From Combretum micranthum (Eukaryota; Streptophyta; Magnoliopsida; Myrtales; Combretaceae), in NCBI GenBank assembly GCA_024138025.1, contig JAMXBD010000057.1:2108001-2172000 (forward strand): a DNA stretch of 64,000 nucleotides. Direction: 5' to 3'. The notes beneath the pieces are model-generated. The model was not told the DNA's origin and did no database searches. It was given only the letters and a program-made list of their open reading frames with translations. The translations under genes were made by a program, and so were the position numbers. How positions within the stretch are numbered: the stretch's first letter is position 1; each line of letters opens with the position of its first letter. Positions 35,196-47,315 of the stretch are shown here, piece after piece.

Positions 35196-35394
35196 AAGTC
35201 TCTCTATGCATCCTTGCTGCTTTGCTTGAATATTGATTGGATTCTCCACATTTTCCTTCCTTATATTACAATTATGTTCAAAAATTGACCTGAAATATAT
35301 ATGTACACCAATTAAGCACCTTATCTATAAAATAGACCCAATTTGTCAATTAAAATGATGATAATTTATGCCTATCAGCAATACATGTCCGGTT

Positions 35395-37770
35395 TTAGTT
35401 ATAGTCTAATAGCCATTAATAGTTTTAGGGTGATCAATCAATATGCATTTCACTCCAGATAGACAAGATGATAAGGAAAGTAGTAATCATGTACAATAAC
35501 ATATACAAACAGTTCATTCTTGATTATCAATGTATTCTTACTTATTAGACCTTTCACTTATGCTCCATGAGCTTAAACAAATATACTTATTATCAACAAT
35601 AAGTCGATTTATCTCTTACTTAATATTTCTCATTTCTTACTTATGTGGTCCCAATGACTCACAGACATCCAAATGACATATATAGCTTATTTGTACATGC
35701 ATTTAAATCCTTAATGGTAAAAGTAACAATCCCACTCGCAAGTCAATTCTAGCAGTTCATTCATCAACATCAGTACAGTATTACTCGTTAGGTCCTTTGC
35801 ATATATTTCATGAACTTAGATACATATTCTTAGTATTAAAGTTTAATTTCACATCTTAAAGTGTTAAGTTAAGTTAATGGAATGAGTTAAGTGAATTACG
35901 GAAGTGGTGGTAAGAATTCCTCAAGAACGGGAAATTTATAACATACAAAAATAAGCTATGCAACTTGTATAGATGGCTATTTAATAGTGGAAGGGACTTA
36001 TGTGGATTACATAGATTGGACATACTAGAAACATATTCCAAAGGCTCTACATGGCCATTTATACATGGGTCGTGCTTAGGCTTGTGTGGCCTAGGTTTAG
36101 TATCCATATTTCCCTTATTTCGTCTATTTTTACACATACACGGGCTATGCATGAGGGTCGTGTAGAACCTCATTTACATCAAAAATACACGTTGATAAAA
36201 AAAATACACATACACGACCTTCGTACACGGGCCATGTATGGGGGTCATGTAGGATGACTTTCACTTCAAGTCATGTAAGATGACTTTCATTAAAAACTCT
36301 CTGTTGATGTTCCAATATGTATCTCCAAGTCGCATAACACCTTTATAAGTCTTTTTAACTTAAAAAGACTTAAAAATTATCACCAACACAACATAAAATA
36401 GTAATATACGATAGAGTACAACACACAATCAAACAATATATCCTCAAAAATCCCAGTTACCTTAGTTGTATCATGAATTTAGTTTATATACTCCTCGAAT
36501 GGATTTGTTCATTCATTGTTCTTACTTAGAACGGACACAAAGATTTTCCTTTAGGCTCAATAAACTCAAATATATATATGTTAAAATCAAGGATTAATAC
36601 TGAAATTCAAAATGTTACAGTATCATTATAGTTTACAACTTCATCAACCTCTCCATCACGTCGTCATGGGTTAGATAAAACCTTATAGAGTTAGTCTTGA
36701 CTTGAAAAGTGTGTTGCTACGATCACAATGCAACTTGCAGATTTGGAAACATAGATGTATTAGTGAATTATGAATTTTGAAGTTTGGAATTTCGTCGATT
36801 TTGTCGATGTTCTTGTAAGTTTCAAGTTACAAAGAAATCTCTAACATATCAAAAGTTAAATTCTTTATTAAACACTTCTCTGCACTACCTCATATCATCT
36901 CTTACACAATGTAATCATCAACTAAAAAATCAAGAATGACATATGCACACCATACATGCCACCACCATCACCAATTCTAAACACATTCTTCAAATTTATT
37001 ATTCAATCACCACTCAACATCAATACAATATCCTATTAATCTAATCAACATCAATTTAATACCTAATTAAGCATTTACCTCTTAAATTGCTTAAAATTGA
37101 ACAAATTCTTCAAGAAACCAGCACTATTCTACTAATATATTTGTTATAAGCTCTACTATGCTAAATTCTTTAATTCTAAATCTTATAACAACTATTTAAT
37201 ACTTTAATCCTTAGATTTTCAATCCTAGACATTACAGATCAATTTCACTATATAATTCTCAAAATCACAAAATTCACTTACAACATGTGGAATAGACTAG
37301 GTGCTAACTTGAAGAACTCCAAATTTACGTTCTCTAGTCTTCAATATTCTCATTAAACACAAAATTATTATATAGATTAGGTTCTCAATTAATAACCTGA
37401 ATATTCTTGAATTAATATTTAGAGACGAAAGTACGACTTGATGATCTGGATCATTTAAAACCTTCTCAAATCTCTAAGATGTCAATAATTATGCTTGATC
37501 ATATAGCAAAATCACAAAAATCGATGGTTTAGAGCATTATAGTGTTCAACATATGTAGATAGAAATAGATTACTTTTTTATTTTCCTAAGTCCTTTTGAT
37601 TCATTTATTTTTAATTGCTAATTAGAAGGATAATGGCAAGTCAAGTAATTTGTATTTTCAATTTTTAATAATTTAGTGTCTCATCTCAAAGATTTTGGCA
37701 AAAGGTTAATTCCAAACACATGGCTTATTTTTGACAAATTTGCAAACACTTGACTGTGTTTTTTTTTTTT
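35395..37770. repeat. LTR-type remnants and AT-rich DNA, no gene
   Basis: 35395-36640 looks like continuation of the gypsy-like LTR (TTACCTTAGTTG near 36470 parallels a Tekay-like block at 8315). It includes the ACACGGGC words at 36060-36250, which create spurious open frames. 36640-37770 is AT-rich with no recognised feature. Confidence 0.4.
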
Positions 37771-37772
37771 TT

Positions 37773-38040
37773 TTTATAAATAGGTGGCCTAAGTTTCATA
37801 CAAAAGTGATAATATTATTTAATAATTTTACAATAACACATGTCAATATTTTATTAGTCATAAAAATTAATTTTACATTTTTCAATTTTCTCATTTAAAA
37901 AATAATTTTTAAAATTTTATTTAGTAATTTTATATTAAATTAAATTTTTTTAAACAATAAGACTCTAACACATATCCCTCTAATAATAATTAATTATAAT
38001 GATACTTTTATATGAAACTTTGGCTCACCTATTTACCAAA
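37773..38040. mobile_element. Foldback MITE, about 270 bp
   Basis: The left arm TAAATAGGTGGCCTAAGTTTCAT and onward is matched in reverse complement by the right arm (TTTATATGAAACTTTGGCTC...ATTTACC). The arms are about 45 bp with few mismatches around an AT-rich core. A poly-T run precedes the left end. TSD not resolved. Confidence 0.72.
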
Positions 38041-38120
38041 AAAATTAACACAGGTAATGTGTTTGTAAACTGACCAATACACGAGTTATGTTTTTTTTTG
38101 TAATCAATCATTTGGCAAAT

Positions 38121-38365
38121 TAGTGCTTATACATTCAAAGTATGTACAATTTAGTATCTCCACCAAATAATATTTGATGAATGTTTATTTTAATGGCAAG
38201 ATAATAGTAGACACATGTCAAAAATTGTCAAACTTTAAAGATGCAGCACTAAAATACCAATACTTAATCTGCATTTATCCTGTCATCAAAATAAATATTT
38301 GTCAAATATTTTTTACAAAATACTAAATCACACATATTTTGAAAGTACTTTCACAAAATGGTCTT
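38121..38365. mobile_element. Foldback MITE, about 245 bp
   Basis: The left arm around 38131-38205 (CAAAGTATGTACAATTTAGTA... through TTTATTTTAATGGCAAGATA) is the reverse complement, with scattered mismatches, of 38275-38350. The arms make up most of the element, so it would fold into one long hairpin. Such elements often give rise to small RNAs. Confidence 0.7.
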
Positions 38366-38909
38366 TTGCCATGTTCTTTAAACATGGTTATATACACATT
38401 TAACGTGGCCAAATACAATTGATCATGTTTTTATAATCGTGGCTAATAGATATCGTGAACGGTGTGTTGCAGATTGATTTGGTCATGTTTAAAAAGTAGA
38501 CATTTTTTGAAAAGATTTAGGCATAAATAGTCTTGTAATCTATCATACTTAAACATGACCAATCATAACCTATAGGCCACACCTAAGAGTGGCTAATGAT
38601 AATTGCATTATATTGTGCCATTGTGAAACGTGTGATTAATACTAATTATCATTTAAGTATTATGATTATAATAAATTAGTGTCTGCAAATATTACCCGCC
38701 AATTTAATTTGACACTAGTAAACATGAATACTCTAGTAAATTTTCAATTTATAAACGCAAACAATCATGTAAATTAGCAATGTTTTATAGTGATCGTTTT
38801 GCTAAATTTGATCAAGTTTGTCAAAATATAAAAATGAGACCTATATTACCAAAATTTAAAAGTATGGGCACTTGGTTTGTCGCTATCCTACTAATTGCAT
38901 ATTTGTTTT
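38366..38909. other. AT-rich DNA with inverted AAACATGACC words
   Basis: Words TTTGGTCATGTTTAAA and ACTTAAACATGACCAA lie in inverted orientation about 75 bp apart (38475-38570), with related AAACATGG and ACGTGGCCAA words at 38380-38420. This may be a further small foldback element; boundaries could not be set. Confidence 0.4.
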
Positions 38910-39182
38910 AGGGAAATTATACGAAAGGTCACAACGTTTAGAGTTAAGTTCATTTAAGGTCACAATGTTTCGAGAAATGACTCAATTAAGGTCACCATTG
39001 ATACATGCTAATAGGAAAAAATTTAATTAAAAGTTAGAAGCTTTACCACGTTGTAATACATGTCAACGATGACCCCAATTGACCAATTTCCTTAATATTG
39101 TGATCTCAAATGAACTATTTAAAAAATTATGACCTTCAAATGAACTTACACCTTAAATGTTGTGACCTTCTAGTATATTTAT
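38910..39182. mobile_element. Mutator-like MITE with long target duplication
   Basis: The terminal inverted repeats begin AGGGAAATTATACGAAAGGT on the left and ATAAATATACTAGAAGGTCA on the inverted right, followed by CACAAC and a second shared block (AAGTTCATTT.AAGGTCA). The exact 12-mer CATATTTGTTTT flanks both sides (38898-38909 and 39183-39194), at or slightly above the 9-11 bp typical of Mutator-like elements. Noncoding, 273 bp. Confidence 0.82.
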
Positions 39183-39194
39183 CATATTTGTTTT

Positions 39195-39595
39195 TCCCTT
39201 CAAAAGCATTTAATTGGCTTAATTATACTCTACCCCTACTCCTAATACTAAAATAAAATAGTTTGACTTATCTACTGACATGTAATATTTATTTTCAAAA
39301 GTATCCTCTGATATTAATTTCTTATGTAAGGCTATTTTCGTAAAAAGCCTTTAATATTATTATTATAACTATTATTATTTTGAAAATTATTTATCTCTAT
39401 TTTTTAATAAATAATTAAATTAAAATTTTCTTTGTCCTCAAAATTACTTTCAAATCACTATTTTACCTTGAGTTTGGAAGAGTTTGGGGTATTGCTTCTC
39501 ATCATCTTTTCGTCTCCCATGTTGACTCTCGTTTGAATTTAATCGCTTCATTAAACTCAAACATACTTGATAACCTTATTTCTTAACACTTTTCG
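39195..39595. other. AT-rich DNA, nothing recognised
   Basis: No coding similarity. It lies downstream of the gypsy integrase remnant in minus orientation and could include decayed LTR sequence, but no partner repeat is seen. Confidence 0.4.
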
Positions 39596-39598
39596 CTT

Positions 39599-42064
39599 TT
39601 AATCCACAATCTTCACCAAATATTCCACAAAAGTAATATTAAGTTGTACATCCGATTTGTCTAACTTCACTATAGTATCAAGATTGAGTGTATATTTCCT
39701 CAAGAGTGAAACATGAAATACATCATGAACTTCATTTAAACTTGGAGGTAATGCTAAATAATATATGATTATTCTGATCCTCTCTAGGATATCGAAAGTG
39801 TCAATATGCCATGAATTTAACTTTCCTTTTAACCTTAAATCCACAACTCCCACATTAGGAGAAATCCATAAGAGCACATGGTAACCGATTTCAAACACCA
39901 AAGAAATCCATAAGGCATATGGTCACGATTTCAAACTCCAAAGGTCTTCTTTGCTTATTCACATAGCCTTTGTAATCCTTTGCTTAATGTAAACTTATAA
40001 ATTGCTTGTTAAGCCAAATCTAGACATATAAAAGTGGTTTCACCAATTCTATCCCAATATATGATGATATATATTTTCTTCCATACAACATCTTGTAAAG
40101 AGTCATCTTAGTAGTAGTTTGATAACTATTATTATATGCAAAGTCTGCCCAGTAGTAAATTATCATTCCATTAACTACCATAATTTAAAGTATAAGTTCT
40201 CAACATATCTTCAATCGTTGAAAAAGTCCTCTTAGATTATTTATCCGTCTATAAATGAAAGGCTATGCTAAAATATAATTTGACCAAATGCTTAATGTAA
40301 ACTCCTCTAAAATCTTCTAACAAATTTAGATCTCAATTAGAAATATTCAATACTAGCATACCGTGTTAATTCAATTATATTGCGCTCCATATTATTGCAC
40401 TAATAATACTTTTTCAAATCTTTAGACATTTTTTCTTCCTAAATGAATCGCATAACTTGAAAAGGGAGCCTCTTTTAAAGAATCCTTTTTCATTTTAGAA
40501 TTCTCTAATACCTTAATTCTCTTACTAAAATAAAAAATAAAAAACACCCTTTGAATCAATATTCAAATCCATCTTCTTTCTTGACTCAATCTATTTCTGT
40601 AATTGAATTCTTCTTGTTATATACTCATTTTGATTCATTTATTATTGTCAAATAAAGTGGGTTGTAATTAAAAGTTAGCAACAATTCCATCAGCTTTCTC
40701 AATCATAAATTCAATATTCATGCTTATGAGATCTTCAAAAACCCAAACCTTGCTAGCAAGCAAAGTTTCTACATTTACTTGTCTTTTTTACCCATAGTAT
40801 TAGTGTTAGCCACCACATTTTCTTTCCTATCTAAAAAATCATAATCGTTGATTAGTTTCAACCAACAACTTAATCACATGTTTAAGTCCTTTTGAGTTAA
40901 GATGTATGTTGATCTCTTATGATCAATTCTTGAATTTCTCACCATAAGTAATGTCTCTAAATCTATAAAGCATGCACCACAGTCATTAGCTACCAACCCT
41001 AAATCATTCACCAATAATGCTTTAGTTATCTATAGCCATGAGTAATCACTTTACCATTCTGTAGAAGAATACATCCTATAGCCTAAATTGAAGCATCGCA
41101 TTGTAAACTCTCTACCACTTTCCAATAGAGTCAACATAAGTGCCACACATGTCTGTCTTTTAGCTCTTGGAAACTCTTCATAAATTCTATTTAAAGTTTA
41201 TATTTTTGGTAAGTTGAGTTAAAGGATTGATTGATTTTGGGAAATTATCGACAAATCTTTTATAATGGTCGACCATATCCAGAAAAACACCAAATCTTGG
41301 GCACATTCTTTAGTCTTTGCCACTCAGTAATTTCCTTTATCTTCTTTGGACCAACCAAAACACCATCTTTTCATACCACATACCTTTACTAAGCTACTTC
41401 TTCAAGTCAAAACTCAGATTTGTTTAATTTAGCATACAATTTTTTATCACTCAATCTTTACAACACTAAGTGCAAACAATGCATATGCTCTTCATTACTC
41501 CTTAAAAACACCAAAATATAATTTATGAATATTAAGAAAAGTTTATCCAAATAATTCTAATATCCTATTCATAAGATCCATAAATGTCACAGGATAATTT
41601 TAAAACTAAAACGCATCTCAAGAAATTCATAATGATCATGCCTTGCTCAAAAATCAAACTACTAAATAACCTTCGATTATATCCTTATTTTATGGTATGC
41701 TAATCTTAAATTAAACTTCAAAAACACTCAAAACCTTTCAATTGATCAAACAAAATAGCATGCAAGATAACGACACTTATTCTTAATTGTCTCTTGATTT
41801 AAATTATATAATCAATGCACATCCTTATACTCTCATCCGTGTGGAGATAAAATTAGTCATATAATCCCTTATCAAGAAATGCTTGCACTATAAGTCTACC
41901 AATTTACCCTTTTGCAATCATATATGCAACATAGGTCTCACCTAGGTTCTTTATCATATTGACTTCCCTTATCAAGAAACGCTTGCACTATAAGTCTACC
42001 AATTTACCCTTTTGCAATCATATATGCAACATAGGTCTCACCTAGGTTCTTTATCATATTGACT
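39599..42064 (-). pseudogene. Ty3/gypsy (chromovirus-like) pol remnant
   Basis: Minus-strand order is RT (about 42060-41400: a TIKNKCRYL block, KFNLRLAYHKI, then HDHYEFLEMRF), RNase H (about 41300-40900) and integrase (about 40500-39600). The integrase C-terminus is the best preserved part: a 100-codon open piece at 39599-39901 containing KGKLNSWHIDTFDILERI and LPPSLNEVHDVFHVSLLRKY, hallmarks of the region just before the chromodomain in Ty3/gypsy chromoviruses. Integrase inserts element cDNA. Many stops and frameshifts occur, gag is absent, and the LTRs were not identified. Confidence 0.82.
41865..42064. repeat. Near-perfect 100-bp tandem duplication
   Basis: Copies 41865-41964 and 41965-42064 differ at one base that I can see (A-T at 41880 against C at 41980). 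Both lie in the decayed gypsy RT frame. The surrounding element is far more eroded, so the duplication is much younger than the insertion. Confidence 0.93.
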
Positions 42065-42897
42065 TAGTGAAATATCTACAAATCGTGTTTAACCATTTCA
42101 TCCCTGCCATTTGTGGGGGTGATGATTTCCTTATTAGTGGCATAATTTTGTTCGCCTAAGATTGTCACCATTTAGCTATTTGATGTGGTATAATGGCACC
42201 AATAAGATAGACTAAAGTTTCCCTATTGGCATATTGAATGACTTAAGGATGTACAATGCTGCAAAGGTATAGTTAATACTTGTGGCCCAATTGCATTTTT
42301 TCCCTTAATTTCATGCTTTGACCAACATGAACTGTCAAGGAATCAATGTTGATAACAAGTTGACTAATTATAAGCAACTCTAAGACAAACATTAAGAGAT
42401 AGTTCATTGTCAATCAAGACAAGTGTCAACATCATTTATCTCCATTTAACCACTATAAATAAAGCTTTGGAGTGCTAACTATCCTCCTCTAGAAATTTAT
42501 GAGGGGAAAGGTTATTAGTTTAGTGCAAATATCAAGTTGACAATTAGACATGGTCTTTCAAGAGATATACATTTTGAAACTTTCACTTTCTATAGTATAT
42601 GATCTTGGTAGGGCACCTCTATAAGTCTTAGATTCAAGCCTATAAGGGAAATTTGTGCTAGAATGATGGGTATGTTAGAGCGGCATCAAAGTCTAGTGGA
42701 TAAAATAGAGTTCAAAACCCATTCAAAGATGTGCAAAGGGATCTTGTGAAATATTGATGTACTAACAATTTGATATAACAAATATGTAATATCAATGAAA
42801 ATAAAATCACTTTTAATTAATATGTTTTTTTTATTGAATTATAAAGGAATGACATAATATTTGATGTTTTAATTGATATTTAGTAAAATATTTTAAA
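42065..42897 (+). other. LTR-like promoter region or unrecognised sequence
   Basis: A TATAAATAA box at 42454-42462 sits in a moderately GC context, followed by a CTCCTCTAGAAATTTATGAGGGG segment. This resembles an LTR or TRIM core promoter, but no partner repeat is seen. No coding sequence is supported. Confidence 0.35.
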
Positions 42898-43481
42898 TAG
42901 CTACCATTCTTCCCACCTCCTCCCAAACCCTAGTGTAGAGGGGCGTCATGTGGCTGCCCCTCTCTTCTAATCTCTTTCCATTGTTTACTGCAATAATTCT
43001 ACATATCCATCACTCTCGATCTAAAGAACACAAGTGCCTCACCATCGATTGAAGAGTCGCAAATCTACTACCATTAACATCAAACCTAGTTTCTACTCTA
43101 TTATTTTCACACCATGATAAGTCGAGCAATTTAAAGAGCATGAAGATCAAGCATATACTATTTTCTCTGTAGCTTTTAGGATAAGTGGATTTTTATGTAT
43201 TTATTATTTATGTTGTTTACTTTGTTTCCATCCCTTTTATGAGATTTCGTTATTCCTTTCATGGGATCTGGTTCTACTCGTCAATTGGTTGAGTTTTATT
43301 CTCTCAAGAAATTTATATCCCATATGTAGGACACTTTGTCAATAGAAAATATGTATCTTTATATGATTAGGTAATTGTATCTCTAACTCTTTGCTGGTCT
43401 TTTTTGTTGTATCGATTATTATAATCAATGTAATTTTTTCTTAGTGAATGAAATTCATTTTTGGCAAAAAAATTAAAATAA
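42898..43481 (+). mobile_element. LINE-like (or SINE-like) retroposon, internally short
   Basis: The insert starts with a CT-rich, CCCAAACCCTAG-containing leader typical of plant L1 5' UTRs. It ends in a TTAGTGAATGAAATTCATTT...GGCAAAAAAA tail, followed by A-rich sequence. The exact 13-mer AAAATATTTTAAA occurs on both sides (42885-42897 and 43482-43494), consistent with the variable TSD of non-LTR retroposons, though it is low complexity. No RT or endonuclease domain is present, so a deleted LINE is most likely. Confidence 0.6.
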
Positions 43482-43494
43482 AAAATATTTTAAA

Positions 43495-45413
43495 AATGAA
43501 GAGGACTTTAAAGTATGGTTGGTGTGGTAGCATTGGCTGGTGTGGCTAGATGGATTACGTGCTTGAATGTTCCGACATTGCAACAGAACTATGAATTAAA
43601 ATATTTCAGGATGGGAATATGGATATAATAAAATTATTCAAAAAATTTATATAAAAAATATTCACAAAATATTAAAATAAATAACTAATTTAATTCAACT
43701 AATTTTTATTAAGCACCCAAGTAAAGGTGTAGTGTCTGCTAATTATTATTAATACACAACTAACTAATCAATGCATTAATATTATTGAAGCTTTCTTTAA
43801 TTTAAGAAGAAAACTTGTATGGATTTGATGTATATTAAAAGAGAATTTTGAAACAATCCAAATCAAAATACTTGACAAAATTGTACCCAGATAAAGCAAA
43901 AAAAAAATCACATTAATATTTACTTATCACTTATTAATACATGTATGTGTATTACTAGTGATAACCATAAATCATTTTTTTCCCTTCATTCACAACTTTT
44001 CCCATGTATTTCCCATCAACATGATTTGGACATGGAAAATTAACCGACAGAAATAATATCCAACAAAGTCATATGGTAACACCCATCCCACATACCATTT
44101 ATTGACATTTCACAAACAGTACTTCTTGTACGCAGATTCAGCAGGGTGCACGAACAAACATTGGAGACCACAAATTCCTAGATTGCGTTGGATTGGCCAG
44201 CATAAAAAAAATAATATTTATATTCCACAAAAAAAGGGCCTGCCCGCCATATCTTCATTCTAATCCGACCTTTCTATTCATTATGCAATAGAAAATCAAA
44301 AGGGACGAGCCAAGGATCCTATCTAATCTTTTATTTAATACTCTCTAGTGCATTAAATAGTAAAACGCCCCCAACCAGGCAGTAGCACGTGCCTTTCATT
44401 TCTTCATTTTTCTCCAAAAAAATAGCCAGAAAAGGAACATGTTTCTTTTTATTTTCTATTTCCTCTTTGTGGCCCCTAATACAGTATACTTAGCCTTTTA
44501 GCAAGCAATATTGGTTTTCCTAGTGAAATCCAGCCTATATCAAGATATGCATCCAAGTAGTGCTATTATCGCTGTGGTTTGTTTAAGGTGGAAATTACAA
44601 TAAACCCTTAGATTTGATTTGGTTTTGAACATAGTATCAAATTTTATAATTATTTTAAATAGCTTATTAAATTTTGATAAACTAATAACATAAGGCAAGT
44701 TTATTATTTTAATGTATATTTTAATAAATTGGAAAAAAAATTATACACCAAGCTTAAAGTTTAGAAATATAATTAACTTCTTGAGATTATTTACCAATTT
44801 ATGAAGGGTTAAAATATCATCTAAAACACTTAAAAAGTTAAGGATAAATCTATATGGAGGCTAAATTTTAGGATTATCTGCATTTCTTATTATTTATATT
44901 ATTATTTGTACAAAAACAAAGGTATGTCTTTGAACTTGGCGTATCTTTATTTGGATTCTCCTTTGAAATCTAATAGAAGAAAAAGGCAACCCCATTTAGA
45001 GTGCTGACAAACCTTTTACGGGAAATTAACTATGTGACTCTTAGTAGTTTAATTGGTTAATTTATAGTATTTTATGTACCTGAAAATTTTTTGGAGGATC
45101 AAGTTGCTGGGGACAGATACACTCGTATCAAATCTAATAACCTTTCGAGTATGATTTGGAGTTCCATCAAAGATTATCCGAAAATCTAAATGGATTGTGG
45201 TGTTTTGATTTAGAACTACAGAGGAACTTGCCATAACCATAGTTTAATATAAACACTATATTGCAATCAAGTAGCATGGTCTCTCAAGATAGGATAGGAT
45301 TATGCCCTCAATACTGTCTCATCCACTAATAATATAATATATACATATGTCCTATAAAATAAAGAGGGGAAAGAGAGCGCCCGCTTTGATGACGCATCAT
45401 ATTCAAGGGAAAA
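43495..45413. other. AT-rich DNA, no gene recognised
   Basis: The least AT-rich part (44050-44570) contains a GCACGTGC palindrome at about 44386-44393, a G-box-like word, but no open frame or splice structure follows. 44620-44830 carries the TTAAATTTTG/AGTTTAG vocabulary of the MITE-like repeats. The 63-codon minus frame at 45049-45240 matches nothing recognised. Confidence 0.4.
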
Positions 45414-45708
45414 TTAGAATGATGTCTTATGTGATTTAACATATTTGTAGTTTACTAGATCCTTTTCTATAATTTGACACGTAACATGTACTTTATTTCT
45501 TAACGTAACTTTAAGTCACACATATCTTATTAAAAAAAAAATGAAAAGAAACTGATTAAAGAAAATAGCACGTTTAAAAAAAAAACTTTCCATTTATGGT
45601 TCAAGAAATTTTTTTTCTTTTTTGTCTAATTAGGGTTTTTAAGTAAGATATGTATTCGAGAATACATCTATATTGAGTACAATTAAAGGACTAATCATCA
45701 TAAAAGTC

Positions 45709-45743
<35 letters not shown>

Positions 45744-46226
45744 TTCAACTACATGACTACCATTATTTTTAAATGACATTACCAAAATATAAATTGTACA
45801 AAAAAAAAAAAGAATTATCAAAATACCAATGTTATATCGCATTTTAGAATGATGTCTTATGTGTTTTAACATATTTGTAGTTTACTAGGTCCTTTCATAT
45901 AATTTGGTAGGTAACGTGAACTTATTTCTTAATGTAACCTCAAATCAAATGTATCTTATTGAAAAAGATGATTAAAGAAAATAACACATTCAAAAAAACT
46001 TTCCATTTATGGTTCAATAATATGTTTTTTTGGTCTAATTAGGGTTTTTAAGTAAGATATGTATTTGAGAATACATCTATATTGAGTATAGCTAAAGGAC
46101 TAATCATCATAAAAGTCATGCATATATACAGGATCAACCATTTGTCTATCATTATTTTTAAATGAAATTATTAAAATATAAATTGCATAAAGAGAATTAT
46201 CGAAATACCAATATTATATAACATTT
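45414..46226. repeat. Tandem duplication, 430-bp unit
   Basis: Copy 1 (45414-45843) and copy 2 (45844-46226) both begin TTAGAATGATGTCTTATGTG. They share AGTTTACTAG.TCCTTT, CTTTCCATTTATGGTTCAA, TCTAATTAGGGTTTTTAAGT and GACTAATCATCATAAAAGTC in order, ending in a TATCAAAATACCAAT-type segment. Copy 1 contains a (TA)n run (45712-45740) that is nearly absent in copy 2. Noncoding. Confidence 0.9.
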
Positions 46227-46595
46227 CAAAAAAGTGATACACCGTTTTGCATAAGTATCGCATCTCTCAAGTGTGATATAGCGAAGTAGACAAATTATAT
46301 TTCATCTATGTATCACATATTATAAGTATGATACATGCATATATGGCATGTTGCAAACGTGATACACAAATTATATTTATACTAGTGTCAAACTCGCAAC
46401 ATGTGATATTAATAAAATTTCTATTAGCACAACTTCAAGATATGATACAATAATGGTATTTATATGTAATTAATTTTTTCTAATTCATCTTTGCATAATT
46501 TTCTTTTTGGCACATCAGTAAACAAGAAACTTTCTCCACATATGCATATATATATATATATATATATAACAAAGCAGTATACAAGGGTAAATATA

Positions 46596-47315
46596 CGGAA
46601 ATATTTATAACAAAGCTTATCATTACTACTTAGGGACATGTACGAGGACACACAATTATCGGAATAGATAATTTCCGTCCTCGAGATCCACTGCAACTAT
46701 GTCATGAGATCAAACGACATCTTGGGAAAAAGGAAGGGATAAAACCTAAATAAAGGTAGCCACACACACAGTAGGGATCCAATTAAGAACTTCTCCTTCC
46801 AAATTGTAAATTAATGCAACACTAATGAGTGTTTATAGATTAAAAAAAAATATTATTTCTTACAAACTTACCACTTGATGCTGTATCATTAAAGTGAACA
46901 TTGTTTAGTATTTAATTATTACACAAGTGGCATGAAATAGATAGAAAGCGAGCCACTATAGTGAAAGTTCCTGTAATCAATATACGAGGAAAGTTGATTG
47001 GTGGTTGGTTCTCCATGCAAGCTTTGTCATGTGTAGCTAAGTGCCGTATGTTTCCGATGTGGAGAAAGCCCTTTTTATTTTTGAATTTGAATATTTCCAA
47101 ATACTAAGTGGAGACCAATAATCCAACTTGCATTGATACGCATGGCTATTGTCATGGTTATCATTTAAGATACGGTTGATTAGGCATGATAATGAAAGAA
47201 GTATACTTCATAAGTTGTTTTTGACTAGGGAATATCGAAGACAAGTGGGATATTTAGTGATGGCAAAATGAAAGGTGGATGCAATTTATTTGCTTCTACC
47301 CAAAATTGCATCCAA
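46596..47315. repeat. Dispersed duplication, copy 1
   Basis: Shares a long ordered series of words with 54800-54960 and 56690-57190: ACACAATTAT.GGAATAGAT, CAACTATGTCATGA, ACCTAAATAAA, TATTATTTCTT, TATCATTAAAGTGAA, GGTGGTTG.TTCT, CATAGCTATTGT-like and CAAATTGCATCC. A short minus frame (46912-47100) is present only in this copy. A promoter or gene remnant duplicated 8-10 kb apart is possible, but no protein is recognised. Confidence 0.75.

Larger units (their letters stand above)
33906..35394 (-). repeat. Tat/Ogre-like retroelement remnant nested in the LTR
   Basis: The left part (GGCAAGTGTACCTATC..., 33928-33945) and the right part (GCACCTTATC, ATTTATGCCTATCA, 35320-35375) resemble the region around the 3' end of Tat/Ogre-type gypsy elements, as recalled from other plants. 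The ends carry the inverted words TAGGCA and TGCCTA. No pol frame is present. The unit contains the GTACGGCCGTAC repeats. The nested interpretation is tentative. Confidence 0.4.

Noticed and set aside
34976..35236. 86-codon plus-strand frame
   Set aside because: Its Tyr-Gly-Arg-Thr repeats are translations of the GTACGGCCGTAC palindromes.
35874..36257. Overlapping frames on both strands
   Set aside because: Produced by GC-rich ACACGGGC repeats; mutually overlapping and without domains.
41865..42064. Two adjacent repeats considered as a CRISPR-like or satellite array
   Set aside because: Only two directly abutting copies without spacers; a simple tandem duplication.
45712..45740. (TA)n run, and a similar one at about 46548-46568
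   Set aside because: Ordinary microsatellites; reported only as part of the duplication.
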